Origin: Phenylobacterium aquaticum
GTDB lineage: Bacteria > Pseudomonadota > Alphaproteobacteria > Caulobacterales > Caulobacteraceae
NCBI RefSeq assembly: GCF_022695515.1
Contig: NZ_JALDPT010000002.1
Coordinates: forward strand, 182,855 to 246,854
Reading direction: 5' to 3'
DNA length: 64,000 nt
Shown: one piece after another, positions 1-9,330 of the stretch
Layout of the letters: each line of letters starts with the position of its first letter
Position numbering within the stretch: position 1 is the stretch's first letter
Program-made: the position numbers and the translations under genes
The notes under the pieces: generated by a model
Database searches by the model: none
The model's input: the letters and a program-made list of their open reading frames with translations, nothing else
Told to the model about the DNA's origin: nothing

Positions 1-921
1 GACTTCGATCCCGTCCTCGTCCACATCGGTCCCTTCGCGATCCGCTGGTATGCGCTGGCCTATATCGCCGGCATCCTGCTGGGCTGGCGCTATGCGCTGA
101 GCCTGGCCCGCAACAGCCAGCTGTGGCCCCTGCGCGGCCCGATCGCGACCTCCGAACAGATCGACGACCTGGTGCTGTGGATCACTCTGGGCGTCATCAT
201 CGGCGGCCGGCTGGGCCACGTGTTCTTCTACACCCCGGGCCTGGTGCTCGAGGACCCGCTGGAGATCTTCAAGACCTGGCACGGGGGCATGAGCTACCAC
301 GGCGGCATGATCGGCGTGCTGATCGCGGTCGCCCTGTTCGTCCGCGCCAACGCCGCCAAGGCGCCCCTGGACCTGCTGCGCCTGGGGGATCTGATCTGCG
401 CCGTGGTGCCGATCGGCCTGTTCTTTGGCCGGGTCGCCAACTTCATCAACGGCGAGCTGTGGGGCCGGCCGACCTCCCTGCCCTGGGGGATCATCTTCCC
501 CGCCGCAGACGGCATCATGCCGCGCCACCCCTCCCAGCTGTACGAAGCCGCGCTGGAAGGCGTGGTGCTGTTCCTGATCCTGCGCTGGGCCACCCATTCG
601 GCCAAGCTGATGAACCGCCGCGGCGTGGTGGCGGGGCTCTATTTCGCCTTCTACGGCCTGTTCCGCATGGCGCTGGAAAACGTGCGCGAGCCGGACGCCT
701 ACATGCCCCACTTCCCCCTGGGCCTGACCATGGGGATCATGCTGAGCATGCCGATGGTCCTGTTCGGCGGCTGGCTGATCTGGCGCGGGCTGAACGAGCC
801 CCTGCCCGAGGCGGACCCCGACACCGCCCTGCAGACGGCGGCGGACCCGGCCCTCGCCGAGGCCGAGGCCGGCGAGACCGCGGAGGATCCGTTCAAGATC
901 CGGTCCGATGGCCCTGCGTGA
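1..921 (+). CDS. lgt: Prolipoprotein diacylglyceryl transferase (5' end outside window)
   Basis: Transfers the diacylglyceryl group of phosphatidylglycerol to the lipobox cysteine of prolipoproteins in the inner membrane, the first step of lipoprotein maturation. The frame is open from base 1, and the first visible residues (DFDPVLVHIGPFAIRWYALA) match the usual N-terminus, so only about ten codons are missing. The Lgt signature GRVANFINGELWGR and the WHGGMSYHGGMIG segment are intact, as is HPSQLYEA. Several hydrophobic membrane segments are visible. The C-terminal tail is acidic and Ala/Glu-rich. The stop overlaps the next gene by 14 bases, which suggests co-transcription and translational coupling. 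Confidence 0.97.
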   Translation, partial: DFDPVLVHIGPFAIRWYALAYIAGILLGWRYALSLARNSQLWPLRGPIATSEQIDDLVLWITLGVIIGGRLGHVFFYTPGLVLEDPLEIFKTWHGGMSYHGGMIGVLIAVALFVRANAAKAPLDLLRLGDLICAVVPIGLFFGRVANFINGELWGRPTSLPWGIIFPAADGIMPRHPSQLYEAALEGVVLFLILRWATHSAKLMNRRGVVAGLYFAFYGLFRMALENVREPDAYMPHFPLGLTMGIMLSMPMVLFGGWLIWRGLNEPLPEADPDTALQTAADPALAEAEAGETAEDPFKIRSDGPA

Positions 922-1975
922 CCGGCTGATCGACCAGATCCGCGCCTCGGGTCCGATCACGGTCGCCCAGTACATGACCGCCTGCCTGCACGACCCGCAG
1001 GACGGCTATTACGCCACCCGCCCGGCGCTCGGCGCGGATGGCGACTTCATCACCGCCCCCCTGGTCAGCCAGATGTTCGGCGAACTGATCGGCCTGTGGC
1101 TGGTCGAGACCTGGATGGCGCTTGGCCGTCCGGCCCCCTTCCGGCTCGTGGAGATGGGGCCGGGCGACGGGACCCTGATGAGCGACGTCCTGAGGGCCGC
1201 CCGGCTGTCGCCGGAGTTCCTGGCCGCCGCCGACCTGTGGCTGGTGGAGCTGTCCGACCCCCTGCGCGCCCGCCAGGCCGCGCGCCTGGGCGAGGACCGC
1301 ACCCGCTGGGCCGGTTCGCTCGCCGAGGTGCCCGAAGGCGCGCCCCTGCTGCTCGTGGCCAATGAACTGCTCGATTGCCTGCCGGCCCGCCAGTTCGTGC
1401 GCGCGGGACGCGGCTGGGCCGAGCGAATGGTCAGCATCTCTCCGACGGGCGGGCTCGACTACGGCCTGGGCGGCGCCATGCCCTTCCCCGTTCCGGCCGT
1501 GCTGGGCGAGGCGTCGGCCGGCGCCGTGCTGGAGATCTCCGCGGCCCAGGGCGCCCTGGGCGCTGAGCTCGGCGACCGCATCGCCCGCGACGGCGGGGCG
1601 GCCCTGCTGATCGACTACGGCCGCGACGCCCCGGGCTTCGGCGACACTCTCCAGGCGTTGAAGCGCCACGTGAAGGTCGATCCCCTAGCCGAGCCGGGAC
1701 AGGCCGACCTGACGGTCCATGCCGACTTCCCCGCCGTGACCGCCGCGGCCCGAGCGGCCGGGTGCGAGACCGCGCCGGTCCTGACCCAGGGCGACTTCCT
1801 GGTGCGCCTGGGGATCGGCGCCCGCGCCGAGGCCCTGGCCCACGCCCGGCCTGACATGGCCGACCGCATCGAGCGCCAGCTGGAGCGCCTCCTCGCTCCG
1901 GACCAGATGGGCGAGCTGTTCAAGGTCGCCTGCCTGCATCAGCCTGGCTTTTCGCCGCCCGCCTTTGAAAGCTGA
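908..1975 (+). CDS. Class I SAM-dependent methyltransferase, MidA/NDUFAF7 family
   Basis: 355 residues. The N-terminus (MTACLHDPQDGYYATRPALG) followed by GDFITAPLVSQMFGELIG and the SAM-binding motif VEMGPGDGTLM (about residue 79) is characteristic of the MidA/NDUFAF7 family. The mitochondrial member dimethylates a complex I subunit arginine during assembly. The same role in this bacterium is inferred from the family. The start overlaps the end of lgt, and pgeF follows 3 bases after the stop, so the three genes probably form one operon. Length is normal and no residue looks missing. Confidence 0.93.
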   Translation: MALRDRLIDQIRASGPITVAQYMTACLHDPQDGYYATRPALGADGDFITAPLVSQMFGELIGLWLVETWMALGRPAPFRLVEMGPGDGTLMSDVLRAARLSPEFLAAADLWLVELSDPLRARQAARLGEDRTRWAGSLAEVPEGAPLLLVANELLDCLPARQFVRAGRGWAERMVSISPTGGLDYGLGGAMPFPVPAVLGEASAGAVLEISAAQGALGAELGDRIARDGGAALLIDYGRDAPGFGDTLQALKRHVKVDPLAEPGQADLTVHADFPAVTAAARAAGCETAPVLTQGDFLVRLGIGARAEALAHARPDMADRIERQLERLLAPDQMGELFKVACLHQPGFSPPAFES

Positions 1976-1978
1976 GTC

Positions 1979-2752
1979 ATGACCGCCCTGCCCGCCCTGA
2001 CCTCGCCCCTGCTGGAGCTGGCCGGCGTCCGCCACGCCTTCTTCACCCGCGAGGGCGGGGTGTCGCAGGGGATCTACGCCAGCCTGAACGTGGGACGCGG
2101 CTCGTCGGACGAGGCGGCGGACGTGGCCGAGAACCGTCGCCGCGCCGCCGCCCACTTCGGCCTGGGCGAGCAGGCGCTCTCGACCTGCTACCAGATCCAC
2201 TCGGCCGAGGCCCTGGTCGCCGACGGTCCCTGGGGCGAGGCCCGGCCGCAGGGCGACGCCGTGGTCACCACGATGCCCGGCGTCCTGTGCGGGGCCCTGG
2301 CCGCCGACTGCGCCCCGATCCTGCTGGCCGACGCGCGGGCGGGGGTGGTGGCCGCCGCCCATGCCGGGTGGAAGGGCGCCCTGACCGGGATCGCCGAGGC
2401 CACGGTGGCGGCCATGATCGGCCAGGGGGCCAAGGCCCGCGACATCGTCGCCGTGGTCGGCCCCTGCATCGCCCAGCCCTCCTACGAGGTCGGGCTGGAG
2501 TTCCTCGACAGGTTCGCCGCCGTGGACGCGGGTCACGCCCGGTTCTTCGCCGCCGGAGAAACCCCGGACAAGCGCCAGTTCGATCTGCCGGGCTTCGTCC
2601 TGTCACGATTGCGGGCCGCGGGTGTCGAGGCCTGCGACTGGGTCGGAGCCGACACCTGCGCCGACGAGACGCGCTTCTTCTCCAATCGCCGGGCCTTCCG
2701 TAGGGGCGAAGCCGACTTCGGGCGATTGCTCTCGGCCATCACCCTCACCTGA
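1979..2752 (+). CDS. pgeF: Peptidoglycan editing factor / purine nucleoside phosphorylase, YfiH (laccase-domain) family
   Basis: 257 residues. The three metal ligands of the family are visible: His74 (CYQIHSAEAL), Cys111 (ALAADCAPILL) and His128 (AAHAGWKGAL). Members of this cytoplasmic family have been described as purine nucleoside phosphorylase/adenosine deaminase and, in E. coli, as a factor that corrects mis-incorporated L-Ser in muropeptides. Which activity dominates here cannot be told from sequence. It is last in the lgt-methyltransferase-pgeF run; prs behind it has its own leader. Confidence 0.94.
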   Translation: MTALPALTSPLLELAGVRHAFFTREGGVSQGIYASLNVGRGSSDEAADVAENRRRAAAHFGLGEQALSTCYQIHSAEALVADGPWGEARPQGDAVVTTMPGVLCGALAADCAPILLADARAGVVAAAHAGWKGALTGIAEATVAAMIGQGAKARDIVAVVGPCIAQPSYEVGLEFLDRFAAVDAGHARFFAAGETPDKRQFDLPGFVLSRLRAAGVEACDWVGADTCADETRFFSNRRAFRRGEADFGRLLSAITLT

Positions 2753-2775
2753 TCGCCGCAGCCGGGCGAATCCCC

Positions 2776-2803
2776 TTGCCGGGCGCGACGTCGCTGCTAA
2801 AAG
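2776..2803 (+). promoter_or_regulatory. Candidate housekeeping promoter of prs
   Basis: TTGCCGG (from 2776) and GCTAAAAG (2796-2803) resemble the Caulobacter housekeeping pattern TTGACGS-N10-14-GCTANAWC with a 13-base gap. Transcription would start near 2810, about 30 bases before the prs start. A GANTC (GAATC, 2768-2772) sits just upstream of the -35 element. The assignment rests on pattern similarity only. Confidence 0.4.
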
Positions 2804-2839
2804 CGCGCCCATCCGAACACTGACTGCGCGGGGATCTCC

Positions 2840-3775
2840 ATGAAGCTGCTGGCTGGCAACTCCAACCGTGGCCTTGCGGAGTCCGTCGCCGCCCACCTCG
2901 ACCTCCCGCTCTGCCGGGCCCAGGTGAAGCGCTTCGCCGACAACGAGATCTTCGTCACCATCGACGAGAACGTCCGCGGCGAGGACGTCTTCGTCCTCCA
3001 GTCGACCAGCTACCCCGCCAACGACAATCTGATGGAGCTGTTGATCTGCATCGACGCGCTGAAGCGCGCCTCGGCCAAGCGGATCACGGCGGTCATGCCC
3101 TATTTCGGCTACGCCCGGCAGGACCGGAAGACCGGCGGCCGCACGCCGATCTCGGCCAAGCTGGTCTCCAACCTGATCACCCGCGCCGGCGCCGACCGGG
3201 TCCTGACCATGGACCTGCACTCCGGCCAGATTCAGGGCTTCTTCGACATCCCCACCGACAACCTGCTGTCCGCGCCGCTGCTGGCCGCCGACATCAAGGA
3301 AAACTACGAGAAGACCTCTGAACTGATGATCGTCTCGCCGGACGTCGGCGGGGTGGTCCGGGCGCTCGCTGTCGCCAGCCGCCTGAACGCCGACCTGTCG
3401 ATCGTCGACAAGCGCCGCTCGGGTCCGGGCAAGAGCGAGGTCGCCAACATCATCGGCGACGTGTCGGGCCGCCGCTGCATCCTGTTCGACGACATCATCG
3501 ACGGCGGCGGCACCCTGTGCAACGCGGCCCAGGCCCTGGTGAACGGCGGGGCGACCGAAGTCTCGGCCTATGTCACCCACGGGGTTCTGTCGGGCGCGGC
3601 CATCGACCGGGTCAATGCGTCGATCCTCAAGGAGCTGGTCATGACCGACTCCATCGCCGCCCCGGAACGCACCGGCGACACCAGCAAGCTGCGCTATGTC
3701 AGCTGCGACAAGCTGCTCGGCGAGGCCATCCGGCGTATCGCCAATGAAGAGTCGGTCTCCAAGCTGTTCGACTGA
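2840..3775 (+). CDS. prs: Ribose-phosphate pyrophosphokinase (PRPP synthetase)
   Basis: 311 residues, the usual length. Makes PRPP from ribose 5-phosphate and ATP for purine, pyrimidine, histidine, tryptophan and NAD synthesis in the cytoplasm. Visible motifs are [16 protein letters not shown] near the N-terminus, the [13 protein letters not shown]-loop region, the [15 protein letters not shown] flexible loop and the PRPP-binding [10 protein letters not shown] separate 87-base leader with a plausible promoter separates it from pgeF. The C-terminus is complete. Confidence 0.97.
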   Translation: MKLLAGNSNRGLAESVAAHLDLPLCRAQVKRFADNEIFVTIDENVRGEDVFVLQSTSYPANDNLMELLICIDALKRASAKRITAVMPYFGYARQDRKTGGRTPISAKLVSNLITRAGADRVLTMDLHSGQIQGFFDIPTDNLLSAPLLAADIKENYEKTSELMIVSPDVGGVVRALAVASRLNADLSIVDKRRSGPGKSEVANIIGDVSGRRCILFDDIIDGGGTLCNAAQALVNGGATEVSAYVTHGVLSGAAIDRVNASILKELVMTDSIAAPERTGDTSKLRYVSCDKLLGEAIRRIANEESVSKLFD

Positions 3776-3837
3776 CAGGGGAATGGGCTGGCAGCCCGCC
3801 CCGCTTCAAGATCAGCTGCCCTACCGGTCAAGCTTGG

Positions 3838-3851
3838 TAACCAAATGGTTA
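3838..3851. promoter_or_regulatory. Short palindrome upstream of the lipoprotein gene
   Basis: TAACCA-AA-TGGTTA is a perfect 6-bp inverted repeat in the 149-base gap between prs and the lipoprotein gene. On the minus strand it reads TTAACCATTTGGTTAC, which loosely recalls a CtrA site, but the spacing does not match TTAA-N7-TTAA exactly. It could be an operator for either neighbour. No function can be assigned from sequence alone. Confidence 0.25.
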
Positions 3852-3924
3852 ATGATCGCGGTCACAATCCTGCCCGCGCTTAGGTGCTAGCCTGACAAAA
3901 TCTGGTTCTGGGGAAGACGCCCGT

Positions 3925-4985
3925 ATGACTTCCACGCTTCGTGTTACCGCAGCTGCGCCGCGGCTGTCTGTCTCGTGTTCCTGGCCGGTTGCGATGACGG
4001 CAAGCAGGGACCGCCCCCTGCCCCGCCGGCGCCGCCGCCGCCGGCGGTGAGCCTTGCGCCCAAGCTGATCGAGCAGGCCAGCGCCTATCGCTATTACATG
4101 AACCACGCCACGGCGATCACGCCGGACTTCACCGACGGCGATTCGATCGCCCGCTCGCTGAAGGTTGGCGCGTCCTATGAGCCGGTGCAGCTGCTGCGCG
4201 GCGCCATCGCCTATGGCGCGGTCGCCGCTCTGCAGGATCCCGAGTTCGTCGCCGCCGTGCGCACCTATTCGGTCGATCCGGAGCAGCGCCGTCAGGTGGC
4301 CGCCCAGATCGTCCAGAACCCCGCCTATGTGGTCGGCATCGCCGGATCGGCGGGCGCCGCCAGCCTGGCGGTCAATGCGCTCGGCGAGCAGGGCCAGAAG
4401 CTCTACGACGCCGGCAAGGCCGTGAAGCAGTCGGCCTATGCGATCCAGAAGCAGAAGTGGTCGATGTCCGAGGTCGCCAATCGCGACCTGCGCCTGTCCC
4501 AGGCCAAGGCCCTGTCGGCCACGCCCCTGGTCGGCGATCTCGACGAGACCGCCCGCCTGCAGCAGGCGGTGGTCGGCGCCCAGCCCCTGGGCCTGACGCC
4601 TTCGGCGGCCGCGACGCCCCCCTATACCCCTGTGGTGGTCCGCAGCCTGGCGGTCGCCGCCCTGGCGGTGCTGGGTGAGGCGGGCGACGCGAATCTCGAA
4701 AACGTCATGGCGATCATGGCCGAACCCAATGTCGGCTTCTGCATGAACATGGCCAAGCTGAACCTCTATCAGTGCTTGGCCGTGGCCAAGCCGCACTATG
4801 AGGACGTGTTCTGCCTGGGCCAGCACATCATGATGGACACCGGCCGCTGCGTGATCAAAGCCTCGGGCCTGCCCGAGCCCTATGAGGCCAAATTCGTTCC
4901 CACAGTGCGGGTTGCGGACGCCTACGAGCCCACGAAGAAGACCGCGTCCAAGGGCGGCGGCAAGGGATCTGCGAAGAAGCGTTAA
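3925..4985 (+). CDS. Putative lipoprotein of unknown function, reading frame broken inside the signal peptide
   Basis: The long frame (from 3975, GTG) opens with only VFLAGC before the lipobox cysteine, too short for a signal peptide. An ATG at 3925 in the neighbouring frame reads MTSTLRVTA, and the second frame then supplies CAAAVCLVFLAGC. Joining them through one missing base near 3955 (TGCGCCG) gives a normal lipoprotein signal. The mature part has a Pro-rich stretch (PPPAPPAPPPPA), then about 300 residues with no family I recognise, two C-terminal Cys-containing segments (FCMNMAKLNLYQCLAVAKP, FCLGQHIMMDTGRCVI) and a Lys-rich tail. Probably a periplasm-facing, membrane-anchored protein. 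Confidence 0.75.
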
Positions 4986-5043
4986 GTCTCAGACTCGCGG
5001 CCGTTGCCACGGCCGGGAGTTTTGTGTATCTACGCCCACCTTT

Positions 5044-5100
5044 CGACCCCAAGAGGGTCGTCCGTCGCCGCGCGGACCTATCGCGCGGCGGTTTCGTTTT
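5044..5100 (+). promoter_or_regulatory. Two-hairpin leader of rplY; second hairpin resembles an intrinsic terminator
   Basis: Hairpin one pairs CGACCC (5044-5049) with GGGTCG (5055-5060). Hairpin two pairs CGCCGCGCG (5066-5074) with CGCGCGGCG (5082-5090), a perfect 9-bp stem, and is followed by GTTTCGTTTT. The T-rich run ends 11 bases before the rplY ATG and abuts its ribosome-binding site (GAGGCGAGGCG). A weaker hairpin at 4998-5015 may end the lipoprotein transcript. The position suggests attenuation or autoregulation of rplY, but it could simply be the upstream terminator. Confidence 0.5.
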
Positions 5101-5111
5101 GAGGCGAGGCG

Positions 5112-5711
5112 ATGGCCGATATCGTTCTGAATGTTGAAGTCCGTGAACGCACGGGCACCGGTGGCGCCCGCGCCACGCGCGCCGAGGGCAAGGTTCCTGG
5201 CGTGCTGTATGGCGGAGCCAAGGATCCGGTCGCCATCGCCGTGAAGTCCAACGAGTTCCGCAAGGCGCTCTATACGGGCAAGCTGCTGGGCCACCTCGTG
5301 ACCCTGAAGTACGGCGAAGAGACCCAGCCGGTCATCGCCAAGGCGGTTGACATGCACCCGGTCACCGACGAGCCGTGGCACTTCGACCTGTACCGGGTCG
5401 ACGAGCACCAGCAGATCAAGATCGCCGTGCCGGTTCACTTCAAGAACCACGAAGCCTCGCCCGGCCTGAAGAAGGGCGGCACTCTGAACCTGGTGCTGCA
5501 CGAGCTCGAGCTGAACTGCCCGGCCGACCACATCCCGGAAGAGCTGGTCTATGACCTGACCGGTCTGGAAATCGGCGACACCATCCGCGCGGGCAACTTC
5601 GTCCTGCCGGAAGGCGTGACGGTTGCGGGCGGCAAGACCCTGGTCGTGGCCACCGTCGCCGGTTCGTCCGCCTCGGCCTCGGCCGAAGCCGCCGAGAACG
5701 CCGAGGGCTAA
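5112..5711 (+). CDS. rplY: 50S ribosomal protein L25/general stress protein Ctc
   Basis: 199 residues, the long two-domain (TL5/Ctc) form. The N-terminal L25 domain (residues 1 to about 95) binds 5S rRNA, and the C-terminal beta domain contains HELELNCPADHIPEELVYDL. The end is a low-complexity Ala/Ser/Glu tail. The start is set by the GAGGCGAGGCG ribosome-binding site. pth follows after 27 bases, the common rplY-pth pair of alphaproteobacteria, so the two are probably co-transcribed. Confidence 0.96.
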   Translation: MADIVLNVEVRERTGTGGARATRAEGKVPGVLYGGAKDPVAIAVKSNEFRKALYTGKLLGHLVTLKYGEETQPVIAKAVDMHPVTDEPWHFDLYRVDEHQQIKIAVPVHFKNHEASPGLKKGGTLNLVLHELELNCPADHIPEELVYDLTGLEIGDTIRAGNFVLPEGVTVAGGKTLVVATVAGSSASASAEAAENAEG

Positions 5712-5738
5712 GCCCCCGGCGCCTCCCCGGAGGGGCCC

Positions 5739-6350
5739 ATGATCATCCTGGCGGGGCAGGGCAATCCTGGCCCACGCTATGCGGGCAATCGCCACAATGT
5801 CGGCTTCATGGCCGTCGACGAGATCGCGCGCCGCTGGCGCTTCGGTCCCGAACGCTCGCGCTTCCAGTCCCTGGCGCGCGAGGGCGAGATCGAGACGGAT
5901 CAGGGCCCGGTCAAGGCTCTGATCCTCAAGCCCCAGACCTTCTACAACGAGACCGGCCGCGCGATCGGCGAGGCGCTCAAGTTCTACAAGCTCAAGCCCG
6001 CCGATCTCGTCCTGTTCTATGACGAGATCGATCTGGCCCCCGGCCGCTTCCGGATGAAGACCGGCGGCGGCGCGGCGGGCAATAACGGCGTGCGCTCGGT
6101 GACCGCCCATATCGGCCCCGACTTCCGCCGCGCCCGCCTGGGCGTCGGCCATCCCGGCCACAAGGACCGGGTGATGGGCCATGTGCTCTCCGATTTCCAC
6201 AAGGTCGACCAGGCCTGGCTGGCGGAGCTTCTGAAAGCCTGCGCCGAGGCCGCGCCTGTCCTGGCGTCCGGCGAGGATGAGAAGTATCAGGCCGAGGTGC
6301 TGCGGCTTGCGCCGGCCGAGAAGTCCGATCCCCGCAAGTCCGCCCCCTGA
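5739..6350 (+). CDS. pth: Peptidyl-tRNA hydrolase
   Basis: 203 residues. Cleaves the ester bond of peptidyl-tRNAs released during aborted translation. The signature GQGNPGPRYAGNRHNVGF contains the catalytic His19. The conserved YDEIDLAPGRF region and GNNGVRS substrate loop are present. The C-terminal extension after about residue 185 is variable in the family. It follows rplY closely and precedes a TPR membrane protein by 12 bases. Confidence 0.96.
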   Translation: MIILAGQGNPGPRYAGNRHNVGFMAVDEIARRWRFGPERSRFQSLAREGEIETDQGPVKALILKPQTFYNETGRAIGEALKFYKLKPADLVLFYDEIDLAPGRFRMKTGGGAAGNNGVRSVTAHIGPDFRRARLGVGHPGHKDRVMGHVLSDFHKVDQAWLAELLKACAEAAPVLASGEDEKYQAEVLRLAPAEKSDPRKSAP

Positions 6351-6362
6351 GGGAGTGTCCGA

Positions 6363-7109
6363 ATGTCGCCGATCCTCATGCTCATGCTGTCGCTCGGCTT
6401 CTCCATCGGCCTGTGCGTCCACGTCGTGAAGACGCACAAGGAGATGTACTGGCTCTGGATCATCCTGGCGTTCCAGCCGCTCGGCGGGCTGGTCTATCTG
6501 ATCGCCATCGTCATGCCGGAGCTGGTCCGCGGCCCCACCGTGCGCAAGATCCAGTCCCAGGCCCGCGAGAAGCTCGACCCCACCCGGGAATATCGCGAGG
6601 CCAAGAAGGCCTGTGAGGACGCGCCGACCGTGCGCAACCAGAGCCGGCTGGCGGTCGCCGCGACCGAGCTGGGCCGTCACCAGGAGGCCGCCGACCTCTA
6701 CGCCCAGGCCGCCCAGGGCATCCATGCCGATGACGGGGTCCTGCTGCTGGGCTGGGCCAACGCCCTGATCGAGCTGGGACGGGCGCCAGAGGCCCTGCCG
6801 CTGCTGGACCGCCTGGGCCAGGACGAAAGCCGCGGACGCACGCCCAGCGCCGCCCTGGCGCTCGGACGGGCCTATGAGGCCGTAGGCCGCAACGCCGAGG
6901 CCGAGACCGCCTATCAATGGGCCGCCGACCGCCTGCCCGGCCTTGAGGGCCTGGGCCGCTACGCCGCCTTCCTGGCCCGCACCGGCCGCAAGGACGAGGC
7001 CCGCGCCATGGTCGAGGACATGGACCGCCGCATCGCCAAGACCCATCCCCAGTTCCAGAAGGAAGGCCGCGCCTGGCGCGACCTCGCCGCCGGAGCGCTC
7101 AACAGCTGA
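6363..7109 (+). CDS. Membrane-anchored TPR-like protein of unknown function
   Basis: 248 residues. Two hydrophobic segments at the N-terminus (about residues 3-20 and 30-52, with the Trp-rich turn MYWLWIILAFQPLGG between) are followed by a soluble helical region. That region looks like degenerate TPR units from about residue 85 to 225 (for example AATELGRHQEAADLYAQAAQ). Such an anchor-plus-TPR layout suggests a scaffold or assembly factor at the inner membrane. No enzyme motif is visible. It lies 12 bases after pth and 72 bases before ychF. Confidence 0.8.
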   Translation: MSPILMLMLSLGFSIGLCVHVVKTHKEMYWLWIILAFQPLGGLVYLIAIVMPELVRGPTVRKIQSQAREKLDPTREYREAKKACEDAPTVRNQSRLAVAATELGRHQEAADLYAQAAQGIHADDGVLLLGWANALIELGRAPEALPLLDRLGQDESRGRTPSAALALGRAYEAVGRNAEAETAYQWAADRLPGLEGLGRYAAFLARTGRKDEARAMVEDMDRRIAKTHPQFQKEGRAWRDLAAGALNS

Positions 7110-7181
7110 TGACGGCGAAGCGCGCTGGCCTTAAGCCGCGCCATTCGCCATAAGACGCCCCTCTCCTTTCCGAGGAATTCC

Positions 7182-8268
<1,087 letters not shown>

Positions 8269-8279
<11 letters not shown>

Positions 8280-8508
8280 GGCGCACGGGGCCCGCGCGCC
8301 CGGCGCGCTGGAAGACCGAGGTTCCGTTGCGAGAGACCGCGAACAGGAAGGCGTCCGCCTCGTAGACCTCGACCGCGTCGAAGCCGTGGGACGCCCTCAG
8401 GTGCAAGGCGGCGCGCGCCTCGGCCTCCGCCAGCCCGGCGAGCGCCACGGACGCGACGCCCAGCTCCTTGCCCGCCGGGTCCAGCAGACGAAACGTCACA
8501 TCCGTCAT
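8269..8508 (-). CDS. Small conserved-looking hypothetical protein
   Basis: 79 residues, starting MTDVTFRLLDPAGKELGVAS and ending in a basic tail. The alternating polar pattern suggests a small alpha/beta fold, and the codon use fits the surrounding genes. I recognise no family. It converges on ychF with an 11-base overlap and faces away from the hydrolase pair. There is a chance it is spurious, but the frame has natural GC3 bias and a sensible start. Confidence 0.6.
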
Positions 8509-8656
8509 CGCGCCCTCGCATCGCCTAGCCCCACAATGGGGACCTTGAGGGCGGCGGCCTTGATCTGGCGCAATCCAGGATCGTCGCGACTGGGCCCCTT
8601 CGCCCTGGACTTCCCCGCCCGCCGGCCTATCTCAGACGGCAAGATCCGGGAGGGAC

Positions 8657-9328
8657 ATGATGGGCGACTATTCCAAGCTGGCCGGGGCCGATGGCTTCCA
8701 GTTCACCGTCTACCGCGCGGCGCCCAAGGGCGAACGCAAGGGCGGGGTGGTGGTGATCCAGGAGATCTTCGGCATCGACGAGCACATCCGCCGCGACGTC
8801 GATCGCTGGGCCGAGCTGGGCTACGAGGCCATCGCCCCCTCGCTTTACGACCGCCGCGAGCCGGGCTTCACCGCCGGCCATGACGCGGACGGCATGACCG
8901 CCGGCGTCACCCACGCGCGCGCCACCCCGCTGGACCAGGCGCTCTCCGATATCGACGCCTGCCGCGCCGCCATGGCGCCCGCCGGCAAGGTGTTCGTGGT
9001 GGGTTACTGCTACGGCGGGTCCCTGACCTGGCTGGCGGCCTGCCAGCTGGACGGCTTCGCGGCCGGCTCCAGCTATTACGGCAGCATGGTCCAGGCCAAC
9101 GCCGACAAGACGCCCAAGTGTCCGGTGATCGTCCATCTGGGCCGCAAGGACGCGATGATCCCGGCCGATGAGGTGAAGGCCGCCGTCCAGGCCGCCAATC
9201 CGAACGTGCCCGTCTACATCTACGAGGACGCCGGCCACGGCTTCAACAACGAGGACCCGCAGCGCCTGAACCAGGCCAGCGCCGACCTCGCCCGCCAGCG
9301 CACCCTCGACCTCTTCGCCGCGGCCTGA
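8657..9328 (+). CDS. Dienelactone hydrolase family protein (first of tandem pair)
   Basis: 223 residues of alpha/beta-hydrolase type. VVVIQEIFGIDEHIRRDVDR is the classic DLH N-terminal motif. The nucleophile elbow GYCYGGS carries Cys rather than Ser, and the C-terminal DAGHGFNNED holds the catalytic His. Cytoplasmic. In known members the substrate is dienelactone or related carboxymethylenebutenolides, but many paralogues have other substrates, so none is claimed. A second homologous gene starts 2 bases after the stop. ATG at 8660 is an alternative start. Confidence 0.92.
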   Translation: MMGDYSKLAGADGFQFTVYRAAPKGERKGGVVVIQEIFGIDEHIRRDVDRWAELGYEAIAPSLYDRREPGFTAGHDADGMTAGVTHARATPLDQALSDIDACRAAMAPAGKVFVVGYCYGGSLTWLAACQLDGFAAGSSYYGSMVQANADKTPKCPVIVHLGRKDAMIPADEVKAAVQAANPNVPVYIYEDAGHGFNNEDPQRLNQASADLARQRTLDLFAAA

Positions 9329-9330
9329 GC

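Noticed and set aside
3975..4985. GTG 3975 as the true start of the lipoprotein
   Set aside because: It would leave five residues before the lipobox Cys, with no charged n-region; the upstream ATG in another frame supplies the signal.
4989..7046. 685-codon minus-strand open frame
   Set aside because: Antisense to rplY, pth and the TPR membrane protein; a GC-bias shadow without any recognisable domain. The same holds for long minus or plus frames at 11909-14122, 26690-28852, 30015-31565, 31866-33311, 35110-36663 and 49189-50802.
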